In this document: positions 53,313 to 63,334 of the stretch, one piece after another | How the letters are laid out: each line of letters begins with the position of its first letter | How positions within the stretch are numbered: the stretch's first letter is position 1 | Assembly: GCA_011947345.1 (NCBI GenBank) | Contig: JAAVTG010000261.1 | Span: 1 to 64,000 of the forward strand | Direction: 5' to 3' | DNA from: Phytophthora quininea | Taxonomy: Eukaryota > Oomycota > Peronosporomycetes > Peronosporales > Peronosporaceae | DNA: 64,000 nt | The notes under the pieces: model-generated | What the model was told of the DNA's origin: nothing | The model's input: only the letters and a program-made list of their open reading frames with translations | Database searches by the model: none | Position numbers and translations under genes: made by a program

Positions 53313-55655
53313 TTGTGTGTCTGCGTCAATTCGTCGTTTGCGTCAGAGCTTATCTGTTTGCTCAAAGAAAAACTACGTTATGAAGAAGAACAACGCGACG
53401 CGACGCTTTACCGTACACTTTTCGGAGCGAGCTGGAGTCGCCGGCGACAGCATTCACCGGGATTGATCGACGGGAGCTTGCAAATGGCGATGTCTGAGTA
53501 CATTAGACGACATAGCCTGTCGTTCGAAACCACGGTAGCGTTGTGGCGAGGACAGACGTCGACAGACCCACGTCCGCATAAAGCAATTGATGTTGCAGCT
53601 CTCGGCCGCCTACTGACCGATTACCCTCTGCGAGATCATGTCCTCCAAGCTGCTACATGGGGTGTGGATCATGAGTTCAGGACCTCGTGGGATGTTAACG
53701 AAGGCTGCGAGGTGAAGAATCACACATCGGCGCTGGCACTTCGAAAACCGTTATACTCGAGCATAGGGGCGGGTCAGGCTGCTCGCGCATACCTCGTCGT
53801 GGATGAAGACATACTGCGTGCGTGGGGTGGTTTTCACGTGAGCCCATTCGGTTGCGTTCCCAAGGGCGACGCCGACCCTCGACAAGAAGCCCGCGTTATT
53901 CATGACTTATCTCATCCGTCCGGGAAATCCACGAACGATCGGACGGATCGGCTCCAATTACCTCTCGTACACTACAAACCTGTAGCGGAACTCGCTCGAC
54001 GAATCGAGTTCCTCGCCCAGTCGAAACCAGCTGCAGATATTTACATCATGAAAGGAGACGTGAAGAGCGCCTTCAAGAATGTTCACGTCCGCCCTAGAGT
54101 CAGCCGCTATTTTGCAGGAAAGCTGCCGGAGACTCGCGCCGCTGTCATCGACCTTGCTTTACCTTTTGGGTGGACCGGTTCTCCTGCTGAATATACGGCC
54201 TTTGGCGCAGCGATTTCACATCTGGTACATCGAGAGAGTCCGCAGTCATTGCGGCCAGATGACGACGACCATGACCCATTTTTTGGATATGAATGGGTCG
54301 ATGATCATGTTTTGATTGAGATCAAGACCGGTCAACGACTCGACTTAGCCGAAACTGCGCTACGCTTAGCAATGGTAGCTGTCCTCGGACCTCGCGCCAT
54401 TAATGAGTCGAAGTTCACTTCGTGGAGCACGCACTGCAAGGTGCTCGGCTTGCTTTGGGATACAACACGGCGCACAGTGTCGATCCCGGTCAACAAAATT
54501 CAGAAAGCGCGCGACTGTGTCCGAGACGTCCTCGCCGATAGCAGCGCTACCAAGACGCGACTACGGCAAGTGCTTGGGACCCTTCGCCATGTTTGCTCGT
54601 GCATCCCGCCTGCTCGCGCATTCTACCAGAGACTACATTGTTTCGAGTGCAACATCCGTGGCCATGCTCGCGTGCGTCTGCCACGAGGTGCTAGACTGGA
54701 TTTGTTGTGGCTCGACTATATTCTGGCTCACGGACGGCTTTCAGGCATTCCAACCAGTATGTTTGTTGGTCAAGCTGCGCCTCGGGTGCACCTTTACATG
54801 GATGCGAGTGCTCAGGGTCTCTGCGTGCTGCATCCGTCCACAAAGCACTACATTAGAGTGAAATTCGACGAGGAGGAGCGACGTCTCATTGCTGCGAGCG
54901 AACACGAAAATGGATTTTCCATCAATGTTCGCGAACAGCTTAGCGCTGCTTTCGCCGTGCTCATGTGGGGTTCTAGTTGGAGTAACCTCAACGACGCACA
55001 CCCAATCATCGTTCGATGTTGGCTGGATAACTTGTCTGCGGTGTCCTGCAATCGACTTTCCAGTCCCAGCAAGTATGCCCAAGAGTTAAATCGCGTTATC
55101 GGTACCTGTGAAGCGGGATTTAATATCGCGCTACAAGCGAGCCATCTTCCTGGAGCATTGAACCGGATGGCCGATGCTGGGTCTCGTGCATGGACGGCCG
55201 GAACTAACAACATGTGTATGTGGACTAACCTCTCGTCATCTTGGCAGGAAAGATCAATCCCGAACGCATTACGGAAAATCTACGAGCCGACATCATCAAT
55301 CTTCAATACCGCTCCCTCGCCGACAGCTCACAGCGAGTATATGCCAGCTCGTGGAAACAATGGTGCGAGTATCGAGCCTCGCGACGACTATCTCAATGGT
55401 TATCGTCTGACCGACAACTTCAATCCCTTCACCTTGTGGAGTACGCAATTCACTGCTGGCGCAACAGCGTTCCCGATCGCACGCTCCGGGCCGCCTCCGT
55501 GCGAGCCAAGCTTAGCCATATCGCTTGGTATCATCGTGTCCACCAAGGTATCACACCTCAACTCCAGGTTGGCCACGACCTCGTTCTTGCGGGGATGCAA
55601 CGGGCGAGCCCTCCCCACGCGGACAGCAACCCGTTACAATCAACATGCTCCGTAG
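53313..55655 (+). CDS. reverse transcriptase-RNase H of the DIRS-like element
   Basis: The RT core runs from HVSPFGCVPKGDADPRQEAR through IMKGDVKSAFKNVHV (first catalytic Asp) and LPFGWTGSPAEY to YEWVDDHVLIE, where VDDH stands for the usual YxDD box. RNase H follows with HLYMDASAQGL and later acidic residues (CWLDNLSAV; MADAGSRAW). The protein then continues into the region that overlaps the recombinase frame. ATG 53484 (MAMSEYIRRHSLSF) is a plausible start. The frame is unbroken, so this enzyme could be active if expressed. Confidence 0.88.
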   Translation: MCVCVNSSFASELICLLKEKLRYEEEQRDATLYRTLFGASWSRRRQHSPGLIDGSLQMAMSEYIRRHSLSFETTVALWRGQTSTDPRPHKAIDVAALGRLLTDYPLRDHVLQAATWGVDHEFRTSWDVNEGCEVKNHTSALALRKPLYSSIGAGQAARAYLVVDEDILRAWGGFHVSPFGCVPKGDADPRQEARVIHDLSHPSGKSTNDRTDRLQLPLVHYKPVAELARRIEFLAQSKPAADIYIMKGDVKSAFKNVHVRPRVSRYFAGKLPETRAAVIDLALPFGWTGSPAEYTAFGAAISHLVHRESPQSLRPDDDDHDPFFGYEWVDDHVLIEIKTGQRLDLAETALRLAMVAVLGPRAINESKFTSWSTHCKVLGLLWDTTRRTVSIPVNKIQKARDCVRDVLADSSATKTRLRQVLGTLRHVCSCIPPARAFYQRLHCFECNIRGHARVRLPRGARLDLLWLDYILAHGRLSGIPTSMFVGQAAPRVHLYMDASAQGLCVLHPSTKHYIRVKFDEEERRLIAASEHENGFSINVREQLSAAFAVLMWGSSWSNLNDAHPIIVRCWLDNLSAVSCNRLSSPSKYAQELNRVIGTCEAGFNIALQASHLPGALNRMADAGSRAWTAGTNNMCMWTNLSSSWQERSIPNALRKIYEPTSSIFNTAPSPTAHSEYMPARGNNGASIEPRDDYLNGYRLTDNFNPFTLWSTQFTAGATAFPIARSGPPPCEPSLAISLGIIVSTKVSHLNSRLATTSFLRGCNGRALPTRTATRYNQHAP

Positions 55656-56355
55656 CCTCAGCGCACATCTCGACCTTCGAAGCCCCAAGGCCCGCGTCAT
55701 TTTGGGGGCTGCGTGCCTGGGCTATTTCTTCCTACTACGACGCACAGAATTCCTGGCAGAGCGCACGACAAGACACCGGTACGCCCTCGAAGTCGGAGAC
55801 GTTGAGGTAACAGACAGCAACATGCGCAGCACACTCTGCATCAAGAAGGCGGTCGCCGTTACGGTGCACTTCCGAGCAAGCAAAAACGACCAAGCTGGGC
55901 AAGGAGCAACACGCACATTACACAAGTCAGGAGACAGCGTTGTATGCCCCGTGCTAGCCGCCATTATGCTGCTCAGAAATGCAGCTGTCCAACGGTTCTC
56001 GTCGACGACACCGATTTGCTCGTTCTCCCAGAACGACATGGCAACTGCAGCGCTCATGACCAACGTACTCCGTGTTGCGGCGAAAAGTGTCGGCCAAGAC
56101 AGCAGCAGAATATCATGCCATTCCTTGCGGGTGGGCGGCGCCACCGCGATGTTTGGTTGTGGTATCGATACCACCGGAATCCAACTACACGGGCGCTAGA
56201 GATCGAGTGCGCACCTCCGCTACACGCGCATGACCGACGCTGCAACTACGACGTTTGCTGAACGAATGGCAAGCACCCATCTGACACCAACCTGCTTTCA
56301 TGCGGGGAGGCTCTCGCGCCTTCCAGCCCGTGAGCCAAGCTGGTTAAGTCAATAA
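55241..56355 (+). pseudogene. tyrosine recombinase of the DIRS-like element (frame break and nonsense codon)
   Basis: The N-terminal SAM-like part (YRSLADSSQRVYASSWKQWC) is in frame 55241-55810. A C is missing from a C run near 55606, after which the catalytic part continues: GYFFLLRRTEFLAE (first Arg) and CHSLRVGGATAMF (His-x-x-Arg). An in-frame TAG at 56197-56199 stands where GR(W)RS is expected. Read through it, the frame continues to LRYTRM, which carries the catalytic Tyr. The stop removes that Tyr, so this copy should be unable to integrate by itself unless the codon is read through. Confidence 0.8.
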
Positions 56356-56507
56356 GATGATGGTGCTTTGCCCCTAACGTTATCGCGCGGTGTTGGATCG
56401 ACGAAACGGAGCCTTTGCTTACGAGTGCTGACCAGGAACGGGTACATACACACTCGACGTGCAAATGAATACAACTCGTTTCTGATGGTTTGTGTACTGC
56501 TCCACAG
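56356..56507. other. junction between DIRS-like element and ROCO gene
   Basis: It contains the unresolved 3' end of the element and the intron 3' end (TCCACAG) before the first visible ankyrin exon. Confidence 0.35.
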
Positions 56508-57930
56508 GGTTACAAGTATCAGCTTCTTGGTGCAGTGATACTCAGCATGGTCGATGTAGTCCGATTGCTGTTGGATCGAGGCGCTAATGCTGGTGTAGTG
56601 GTAGACGTATGTCGTGCTAACACCTACAGGTGTTTGAATCATGTTCAGAGTATTAACCGTTGATTGTTGGTGAAAGGGAGTGCCACTACTACATGCTGCA
56701 GCGAAGGTTGGCAGTGTGGAAATAATCGAGTTGCTAGTGACGAAGGGTGGCAATATTGCTGCTATTAGCGAGGTTTGCTACGTATATCAACTCGGAGAAT
56801 CACGCGTAATTGATCATGCTTGCTGTTGCTACCTTAACAGAACGGCATGACTGCGCTTCATGAAGCGTAAAAGAAGGGAAGATACCTAGCAGTTGAGTGG
56901 CTACTAACCCACGGTGCCGATGTTGCTGCTGTGAATGAGGTTCGTGGCGATGTTAACGATATCTGCTCGAGCAATCATGACGCCTCTATTTGTGTCTGCT
57001 GCTCTGAGTAGGAGGGTTCGACACCGCTCCATCTAGCGTCAAAAAAGGCAGATCCGAGGCAGTAGACGTTCTGCTGAAGCATGGAGCCGATGTCACTACT
57101 GTGAATGAGGTTTGTGGCGATGACAAATATTACTGTGATGACTTTGTCCCCTAACTATTTGCTGAAAAGAACGGTTCGACAGCGCTTCATATCGCAGTTG
57201 AGAAGGGCGAGCGCGAGGTAGTCGAGTTGCTACTGAACGGTGGCGCCGATATTTCTGCTCGCAATGAGGTTTGTGCTGATGACGAGAGCTTTTGCCGGAA
57301 TCGTGACGTTGATCCGTTATTGCTGCGTTCTGATAAACAGGATGGCTCGACCCCACTTCATTTAGCATCAGCGGAAGGGAACTACCAGGTTGTGGAATTG
57401 CTCCTGAAGCATGGTGCTGATATTGCTGTTACTGAAAAAGGTTTGAGATGCTACGGCGAGGATTTTTTTATTGGTGTTATTGAGTTTTTATCTGTTTGTA
57501 CTGCTCTCTCAATAGAATGGATCCACACCTCTCCACGCCGCAGCACGGTACGGTAAACACCAGGTGGTGGAGTTGTTGCTGAATCGTGGCGCTAACATTG
57601 ATGCTGTCGATAAGGTAGTAAAGCAATTGAAAGGGCTATGTGGGTATAGCAATACACTAACACTGGTGCTGTCTGTGTTAGGATGGCAACACTGCGCTAC
57701 ATTACGCTGCACGTGGATACGGTGGTCTAATGGTCGCTCTACTTTTGCTGAAATACGGTGCTGACGTGGCTGCAATGAACAAGGTTTGCTTAGCTCACAA
57801 TATTTCTGTGTAAGGATTTCATTCGGATTTGTATTCCAGAAACTGCTCAACCCGTTTGGTTCTGCCATCATGGAGGGCCATTACAATGGTGATCGTATTG
57901 AAGTTGCACGCTTACTGTGCGATAAGGGAT
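56508..57930 (+). repeat. one-repeat-per-exon ankyrin array
   Basis: Exons: 56508-56606, 56677-56772, 56841-56939, 57012-57109, 57170-57268, 57341-57440, 57516-57614, 57682-57783, and the start of the exon at 57840. All but one or two are 96-102 bp, close to the 33-codon ankyrin unit. They are separated by introns of 56-75 bp, mostly starting GTTTGT or similar. Each exon begins at (N/D)G-T-LH and ends with NE or DK at a phase 0 donor. Confidence 0.85.
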
Positions 57931-60900
57931 CGGAGTCGACCTTGACCAGTGAGATGCCTCTGGAGAAACGTCAACAGGGGCTACTGGCTTGTGTGAAACA
58001 TTGGCGCGAGTGCTATAGCCTAGGGAAAGATTTGGTTGCTGTTCCGTTAGAAGTTGTCGGAGGCGGAAAAGATGCAGTCAAAACGTATCTCGACGACCTG
58101 GAGAAAACGTCTTCGGATAAACTGGTGTATCGAAGTAAGGTCTGCGTCGTCGGACCTAGCACCTGGGGAAAACGCGCCTCGTGAAATCACTTGTGATGGG
58201 AAAGCCGGTGGACGTGGAGGAAGATAATCGAACGATTGGCATCGATCTTCTTTCGTGGAGTTTTGAGGGGACACACACAGATGATGAAACTGTTGGAGAA
58301 GAAAGCGCCCAAGTACAACGGCACGACGTCACCTTCTGGGATTTCGCTGGCCAAGATGTTTACCAAGTCTCCCATGCGCTGTTCTTTTCGAAGCGCATGC
58401 TGTACTTCCTTTGCATTGACTTGACGAAATGCGCTGCAATGCTTGCCGAAGCGGCGAAAGTTCAATCAGGAGCCAGGGCCGAGGTCAAGACACGATTTTG
58501 TGAAAAGCTCGTACTGCGTTGGGTGCGTTTGGTCCTGCTTAGCCATCCAGCTGCCCAATTCAAACTTATTGGGACGAAACGCGATCTGGTGTCGGAACAG
58601 GAACTAGAGAGTGTGGTGAATGAGATTCCAACGTGTTTGATCACGTTTGTGGACCATCTAACCTCGATTCCAGAAGATACGAGGAAATCCTTAAAGGAGG
58701 AGTTGTCCGAGCCGATGCTGGTTACAAGCATTGAAAGTGCCGAAGATATTAAGCAAGCGCAGGACTCAATTAAGTCTGTGATCCTTAGCAAACGAACGCT
58801 CAGTATTCGAATGCCGGAAACATACACTAAAGTCCTCGAGGGTATTACCCAGACGAGACGATTGGCTTTTTCCAGTTCGATGTCAGAGCGACTGGACAAG
58901 GTAATCACACCAGTGAGCGACCTGGAAGCAATTCGGAAAAAGGCGGAAGTGCCGATCCGCAACTTCCAGGAGATTCTACGGATATTGCATGACTTAACGG
59001 ACATATTGTGGTACACAAATTTCGAAGACGATTCCGATTTCAAAGATTTGGTCATTTTAGACCCGACAATTGTACTCGATCTTGTTCGTGAAGTTGTCAA
59101 CCACACTTACGAAGGCGATGAATTCGAAGAACTTCATCGCAATGGAACGCTACCACATACGTTACTCCTCAAGTTCCCGATGTGGGGAGCATTGGAAAAA
59201 CTGGCGTGGAGAGGGTGTATCAATTCAAGTGGTTGCTGCAAAAATTTAATCTGGCGTACCCAGCAAACAACGTCTCGTGGTATGACGAAGCTGACATGAT
59301 CGTGCCTGCGTACTGGAATGCTAAAAAGCTCCAGGGAAAATTACAGACAAGACAGAAAACCGAACTGACTGAAAGCAGCATCGATGGCTCCTACTTCGCC
59401 AAATGGCAGTACTCGATACCCATTGATATATCCAAGGCCGTGTTTGTGAATTTTGTGGTGCAATGCTATCGGTCGAATGTCACTTCCGACTGCAGTGCAA
59501 CAGTCTTCGAGGTTAAGCTTCCTGGACGCTTTGGAGCTGCTATTAGCTTTCGTCCAAGCAGCAAAACGATTGAAGTGGCAGCAGCAACATCAGAATTAGC
59601 GTGGAAGGAAATGCAGTTTTTCATTTTGGCGATGGAGACAATTCTCCTTAAGAACTACCCGGTGTTTGGGTTGTCCGTTTCGGAGCCAAGGGACAAAGCC
59701 CAGCAAGCAGAGGGGCAACTCAAGCAATCTATCGTTGATATCAACGAGAAACCGCACGATTTGAGGCCTGTGATTGATTCTTCCTTCAGTTTGGAGCAAT
59801 TACGAGAGACGAGGCCGTGGTTACCTCCTAGTTTCGGCTGGTTCATCGGGCGTGTGTGGACGAAACCTGGGAAACTAGATGAATTTGAACGAGACCTAAA
59901 ATGCACGCGCCAACTTGATGTGCTCCAGAAGCTCATTATTACCAGTGATGATCGCCAATGCCCCGCGATCTGGTCCCTATTGCGCACGAGTTCATCGTCT
60001 CCCCTGGAGTTACGAGTTCACAGCGATCTATCGGGCAAGGTTGCTCATGCTCCATTGAAGTTCAATGTCTCTAACGAATACCTCACAAGCTACCCCAAAT
60101 TCATTAAGGTGAGAAATTCTTTATTATCGCTTTGGTATTGGAAATCGTTTAACTGCGGTTGTTTGAACAGATTGGGGCATCTCTTCTTTCGATCATGTCG
60201 ACAACGATTCCGATTCCGTTGGTCTCCGCGGCAGTAGCCGAGGCGATAGCAGGTAAGCTTCTCTTGCTAACACGCACCCTTATTTGTCTGGCTAATCAGT
60301 TTCTGTTATAGCGTCGGACATTAAGGCCAAGGTCGACAGTGCCGTCGCTGCTAAGGAAGTCATCGATCAAGCGATGGTGATGGATGGAAAGAGTGTGTCG
60401 TCGAGTGAATTTGGCACGAAAGGAGTGTCATTTCTGCGGAAGTTATTGGATTTGAACGGGCTTGAACTTACTCGACCTACCTGGAGAATGCACTTTGCAC
60501 TGCGCTGCCACTGAAAAAGGCACGTATATGTGGGTTACAAAGAGGAACTTGACGACCACAAGGACCAACTCACGCCCTGTCGTCCTCCTCATATCGAGCC
60601 GCCGATTGAGTCGAAAACGGCAGTGTCAATGTCGCTCTCCATTACTGACGCAAAGGGGATTCAGCTTACTCGCTACAAGAGGGTGTATTGCAGATGGGAG
60701 ATCTGGAGCGAGGCGAGGGAGCACAGGCGAACAGGTGAAGCACGCTACTTGAGCACCGGGTGGGAGTCATCACCAACAGCTCTCGAATTCATCGACACAA
60801 TGGAACATCTGCGTCAGCACACGGTTAAGATTTGGGTGTACCAGGCGCGCCGATTCACTTGCTACAGGTGCGTATCGATTGATTAATTGTGTATATCAGC

Positions 60901-61188
60901 TTATGAACCCGTTAACTATAGTGGTGAGTCCAGAGGCGACAAGGAAATTGGATATGGTGAAGCACGGATTGGTGACCACATTGACGAAGGTTACACCTCG
61001 TCAAAAACGATTTGGATCCCAGTGACACTGGCTAAGGCAATGTCGTGGATGTCAACACCTCGAAGTCAGGCTTGGAGTTCAAGTGGCGCGTCTGCGGTGG
61101 CTTGCTGCTTTTCGACTTCTGCAACTACTTCTCCCAAGAAGCAGAATCCATGCCAAACCTAAGAGCGGTGCATGATCTCCATAACTAA
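56508..61188 (+). CDS. ankyrin-ROC-COR (ROCO family) protein, 5' end missing, several frame breaks
   Basis: Nine ankyrin units (see the repeat entry) precede a ROC GTPase domain: P-loop VVGPSTWGK at about 58146-58172, switch II DFAGQDVYQVSH, and TKRD in place of NKxD. The COR domain follows (59182-60110), with further exons after 60109 (intron GTGAGA..AACAG) and 60259 (GTAAGC..TATAG). The C-terminal region (60530-61188) holds a beta-rich C2-like stretch (YCRWEIWSEA, VWVYQARRF) split by an intron near 60866. Frame breaks lie near 58170 (A run), 59196 (G run), 60470 and 61030. Exon 56841-56939 has an in-frame TAA at 56868. ROCO proteins are dimeric GTPases in signalling; no kinase domain is seen. 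The first exon opens with an acceptor, so more exons must lie upstream. Confidence 0.8.
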
Positions 61189-61227
61189 AATAAAAATGTT
61201 TTTTTTTTTTAAGCACTTGGTCGTTAG

Positions 61228-61330
61228 CAACTGCAACAAAATGGCCATGAAAGGAGCAATCGCACCACTGGTGAAGCTGCTTCGAACCGGTCCAAGTGTG
61301 CATCAGCGATGGACGCCATTGAATGGCGTG
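61228..61330 (+). pseudogene. armadillo-repeat fragment
   Basis: This stretch reads KGAIAPLVKLLRTGPSVHQR and matches about 48905-49000 of the armadillo gene in DNA and protein. About one repeat is preserved. It sits between the ROCO gene and the second CRN gene. Confidence 0.75.
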
Positions 61331-61410
61331 GCTTAACAGCATCCAACACTCCTGCTTAGCTACGACAGCGAAATCCTCGGTCATTCCAGAATCGGCGACC
61401 TGGGTGAAAC

Positions 61411-62904
61411 ATGCTCAAGCTTTTGTGCGTTGTCGTAGGAGAGACGCGGGCTGCGTTCCCGGTGCGAGTTGCGGAGGACGATTCGGTGGCCGACTTAAAA
61501 AGGGGATCAAAAGAGGAAACCAAATGACTTAAAGACCGTTGATGCATGGAGACTGCGGCTCTTCCTGGCGAAGAAGGGCGAGGCGTGGCTGAATGGGGCC
61601 GAAGCGGCGGCTGTGACGATGAACGGGACAGACGATCCCATACTTGATGATCATGGAAATACTCACCGCTTTGTGGCGATGGACCCCTTGCTGTGGATCA
61701 ACAATGACAAATATTTCAAAGCGAACTTTCAGCCGCATGAGGGCCAAATCCACGTGCTAGTGGTGCCTCCGGACGCGAACATGCCACCCTTGAAATGGGC
61801 TAAAATATCGGAGGAAATCCCAGAGAAAATGGTGACTATTGAAGGTCCGGTCCTAGTGGGGTCTTTTGCGATCCCAATGGAATCAATTAAGGCTTACCGG
61901 CACCTGAAGAATGCGTTTTTGACTAGTGGTCCACCCCGCCCACTGTGTTTCCTCTATGGGCCTCGTCGATTTGGAAAATCGACGATTGGATATCGCCTTT
62001 GGAATTTTTGCTTGAAGCAGACGATTCTGTCTTCGTCATATATTGCTCATTAGTTCCATCAGCAGTCAAGTCAGAGGAAGCTTTTTGGCTTGCCCTCGGC
62101 AGAAACATTGGAGAAGAAACACGATCGTCACGAGAGTTCACATATATGTTTTCGCGCCGTGGCGGAGGTAGGAAACGTTTGTGGCTAGTGATCGATGATT
62201 TGGATGTCATGTTAAAGAACGAAAAACTGACCAGCAATTTCCTCGACTGTTTACGTGCGTGGCAAAGTAATTGCTGCTTCCTGGGGTTCCTTGGAATTGG
62301 AAGCCGTGATTTGGTGAGCGTGAACCTGAACGTTAAAGCAAATGACCGTGTCAGTCTTTTTAATTTCGCTGATGTGGTCCAAGTCGAGCCATTTTCTCCG
62401 GAACAAATGAGTGCCTTTTTCGAGCTGATTAAGAAGCCGCATCCGTTTTGCAATTCGACACGCAAAGCTATCAAGGACTACAGTAACGGTGCCCTCGGCG
62501 TCTTTGGTTCATTGATCCGATTCTCCATCGACTCTGACGTGTGCAATCTAGAACGACGTGAATGGGAGGACTGGCTCACGATTGAAAACTTCCGCACATA
62601 TGTCGACACCTTCAATTGGCGATTGCGGAATCATTTGCAGGGTATGAACGCGTCGGCGTGGAAGTTGCTCGGGTCATTGCTCAAGGGTGATATCAGTGGA
62701 TCTAACGCTGACTTACACACAAAAGATGCCGATACGTTGTTGCGATTGGAGGTGGTCGTTTCCAGTACACGTGATGGTAAGTTGGAGTTTTCGTCGCCGA
62801 TGATGCATCGTTTATGTCTAGAAGCTCTTCCTGCCCGTGAAATCCGGGCTGTAGCAGACGCCAAAGACCCATTCGAATTGCTCGTCGTGCACTCCGGTTT
62901 ATGA
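61411..62904 (+). CDS. Crinkler (CRN)-type effector with LFLAK header and P-loop NTPase (several frame breaks)
   Basis: ATG 61411 opens the CRN header, whose first part (LCVVVGETRAAFPVRV) fits the ubiquitin-like fold. After register changes between 61500 and 61550 the LFLAK motif stands at 61559-61573, and the header ends with IHVLVVPP near 61750. The effector part has the Walker A motif GPRRFGKS near 61965 and a Walker B-like LWLVIDDLDVM at about 62180. A missing T near 62005 separates the two long frames. CRN proteins are delivered into host cells and act in the nucleus, known for the family. No classical signal peptide is visible, as is common in CRNs. No nonsense codon other than those due to frame shifts was seen, so the gene may be intact in the organism. 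Confidence 0.8.
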
Positions 62905-63334
62905 ATCAAAAATTGGTTCAAAATGTCTATGCGAAGAACAAATAATCTCTCTGTGAAGCTGTGTTCCGTTTTGAACTACACGCATCGATTCGTTTTTTTA
63001 AGCTAATGATAAGTCCGACAAGAAGGAAATTGCCCCGGAAGTCCGAAAGCTCTATGATAAGAAGTAAAGAAGGCTGGACATTGTCATCTGCAATGATGTA
63101 AAACATGGATACGAGCTCAAGGCGAACTTAATGAATGGAGTACTCCATGTCGACACGATGGTCATGGTGAATTTAGATCATATTGCAGCAACCAGTCTTC
63201 GCTATGGAGCAGTATCCCGAGGTAGATTGTTCACATTTTTTACCGATCAAAATGACGAGTATACTGTCCCACTACAAAGGGAAAGCCGAGGATACAGAGA
63301 CTCGCACTCTGTTTATTCTCCGGAACAAGATTAA
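62905..63334 (+). pseudogene. nuclease-like remnant downstream of the CRN gene
   Basis: From about 63018 the frame reads IAPEVRKLYDKK, a stop (TAA at about 63054), then LDIVICNDVKHGYELKANLMNGVL. The GYELKAN block resembles the E-x-K part of PDDEXK-like domains that follow NTPase parts in some CRN proteins. It may be the decayed end of the same gene or another copy. Confidence 0.35.

Larger units (their letters stand above)
51429..56355 (+). mobile_element. DIRS-like tyrosine-recombinase retrotransposon (coding part)
   Basis: Three ORFs in order, gag-like (51429-53285), RT-RNase H (53313-55655) and tyrosine recombinase (about 55241-56355), define a YR retrotransposon. The RT and YR frames overlap by about 415 bp, as in DIRS elements. 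I did not find the terminal or internal complementary repeats, so the exact ends are open. It lies just upstream of the first visible exon of the ROCO gene. Confidence 0.85.
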
